Below are positions 63,265-64,000 of a stretch of 64,000 nucleotides of DNA, piece after piece. Within the stretch, counting starts at the first letter, position 1. Every line of letters starts with the position of its first letter. The position numbers were made by a program, and so were the translations under genes. The notes beneath the pieces were generated by a model, which saw only the letters and a program-made list of their open reading frames with translations, was not told where the DNA came from and ran no database searches. Source of the stretch: Pantoea agglomerans (GTDB lineage Bacteria; Pseudomonadota; Gammaproteobacteria; Enterobacterales; Enterobacteriaceae); NCBI RefSeq assembly GCF_021397715.1, contig NZ_CP090207.1, forward strand, positions 1,488,001 through 1,552,000, in the 5' to 3' direction.

Positions 63265-64000
63265 TCACACCCCTAACCGATCGCGAATCGCGTACCACAC
63301 CGCGCCCATCGCCGTCAGCGGTACCTTAAAGCGACGTCCGCCTGGGAACGGCAGGTGAGGCAGCCGGGCGAAGGCGTCAAAACGCTCAGCATCGCCGCGC
63401 AACACTTCGCTGATCAGCTTGCCGGACAGATGAGTGCTGGTCACGCCGTGGCCGCTGTCGCCCTGCATGAAATAGACATTGTTCTCCAGCCGGCCAAACT
63501 GTGGCATACGCGACAGGGTCAGCAGAAAATTACCGCTCCAGCTGAAATCCAGCTTCACATTCTGCAACTGAGGAAAGGTGCGGCGCAGTTTTGGCCGAAT
63601 CAGCGCCTCGATATCGGCAGGCTCGCGCGCGCCATAGACCACGCCGCCGCCATACAGCAGCCGGTTATCGGCGGTCAGACGGAAATAGTCGAGCAGATAA
63701 TTACAATCTTCCACGCAATAATTATTTGGCAACAGCGACAGCGCCTGATCGGGGGACAGTGGTTCGGTGGCCACAATCTGCGAGCCGCACGGCATACTTT
63801 TACCGCTCAGACGGGGTTCAACCTCACTGGCCAGATAGGCGTTACCGGCGAAAATCACAAATTTTGCGCTCACCTCGCCGTGCGCGGTTTTTACCCGATT
63901 CGGTGAACCATAGGCCACCTTCAGCGCAGCAGACTGTTCATAGATGCGCCCGCCGTGTCGCCGGATCGCTTCCGCTTCACCCAGCGCCAGATTGAGCGGA
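63265..64000 (-). CDS. PuuB-like FAD-dependent oxidoreductase (partial, cut by window end)
   Basis: C-terminal part of a DAO/glycine-oxidase-fold FAD enzyme; the reading frame stays open to the window edge, so the N-terminal FAD-binding GxGxxG is not seen. Visible parts are LALGEAEAIRRHGGRIYEQS (start of the visible frame), FVIFAGNAYLASEVEPRLSG, DYFRLTADNRLLYGGG, FSWSGNFLLTLSRMPQFGRL and MQGDSGHGVTSTHLSGKLISE, with the C terminus AIRDRLGV. These resemble gamma-glutamylputrescine oxidase PuuB (OrdL), which oxidises gamma-Glu-putrescine. Related amine oxidases share this fold, so the substrate is tentative. Confidence 0.8.
   Translation of the reverse strand, partial: PLNLALGEAEAIRRHGGRIYEQSAALKVAYGSPNRVKTAHGEVSAKFVIFAGNAYLASEVEPRLSGKSMPCGSQIVATEPLSPDQALSLLPNNYCVEDCNYLLDYFRLTADNRLLYGGGVVYGAREPADIEALIRPKLRRTFPQLQNVKLDFSWSGNFLLTLSRMPQFGRLENNVYFMQGDSGHGVTSTHLSGKLISEVLRGDAERFDAFARLPHLPFPGGRRFKVPLTAMGAVWYAIRDRLGV

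Overview
The window is chromosomal DNA of a plant-associated member of the Enterobacterales, most likely Pantoea or a close Erwinia relative. The evidence is the conserved gene order (dgcE/yegE, udk, dcd, asmA, yegH, exopolysaccharide cluster, galF, gnd, his operon, yeeZ), proteins close to their E. coli counterparts, and an amylovoran/stewartan-type (ams/wce/cps) exopolysaccharide cluster where E. coli carries colanic acid. No RNA gene, CRISPR array, transposase or integrase was seen.

Layout. (1) 0-9.2 kb is housekeeping: dgcE, a PAP2 phosphatase-like gene, udk, dcd, asmA, yegH. (2) 9.2-28.1 kb is the exopolysaccharide locus: a roughly 800-base leader with a candidate RcsAB box and a JUMPStart/ops element, then amsG (initiating transferase), wza/wzb/wzc, a terminator-like hairpin, a Wzy-type polymerase, an SGNH hydrolase plus acyltransferase-3 pair, three glycosyltransferases, the tailspike-like enzyme AmsF/WceF, a pyruvyltransferase, another glycosyltransferase and the Wzx flippase. 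galF and galE follow. (3) 30.3-51.6 kb is a second polysaccharide locus, an ABC-transporter-dependent O-antigen. It has its own JUMPStart/ops and encodes manC, manB, gmd, rmd (a route to GDP-D-rhamnose) and two GT4 enzymes. It is interrupted by gnd and resumes with wzm, wzt, an FkbM methyltransferase fused to a coiled coil, a 1232-residue triple-GT4 protein, and a lipid-linked-sugar decoration cassette (DPM1-like GT2, methyltransferase, flippase-like membrane protein, large GT-C-like membrane protein). The GT2 of that cassette is cut by one in-frame TAA. (4) 51.6-54.4 kb, on the minus strand, holds an AstE/aspartoacylase-like hydrolase, an amino-acid-binding protein and YeaK. (5) 54.7-62.2 kb is the complete his operon on the minus strand (hisL-G-D-C-B-H-A-F-IE) with leader peptide, attenuator and promoter. 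(6) yeeZ and a PuuB-like oxidoreductase cut by the window end close it.

How the parts work together. The first locus assembles a galactose-initiated heteropolysaccharide by the Wzx/Wzy/Wza-Wzc route, with pyruvylation, probable acylation and an exported trimming enzyme. The second appears to build a D-rhamnose (or mannose) homopolymer in the cytoplasm, cap it with a methyltransferase carrying a possible coiled-coil ruler, and export it through Wzm/Wzt, whose C-terminal extension could read the cap. The last four genes would add a side sugar on the periplasmic face, but the broken GT2 suggests this is off in this strain. The most interesting points are the capping/ruler candidate, the decoration cassette with its nonsense codon, a GntR-operator-like palindrome before gnd, and the separate SGNH/AT3 pair. 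Functions are inferred by eye from motifs and family resemblance; no database search was run.
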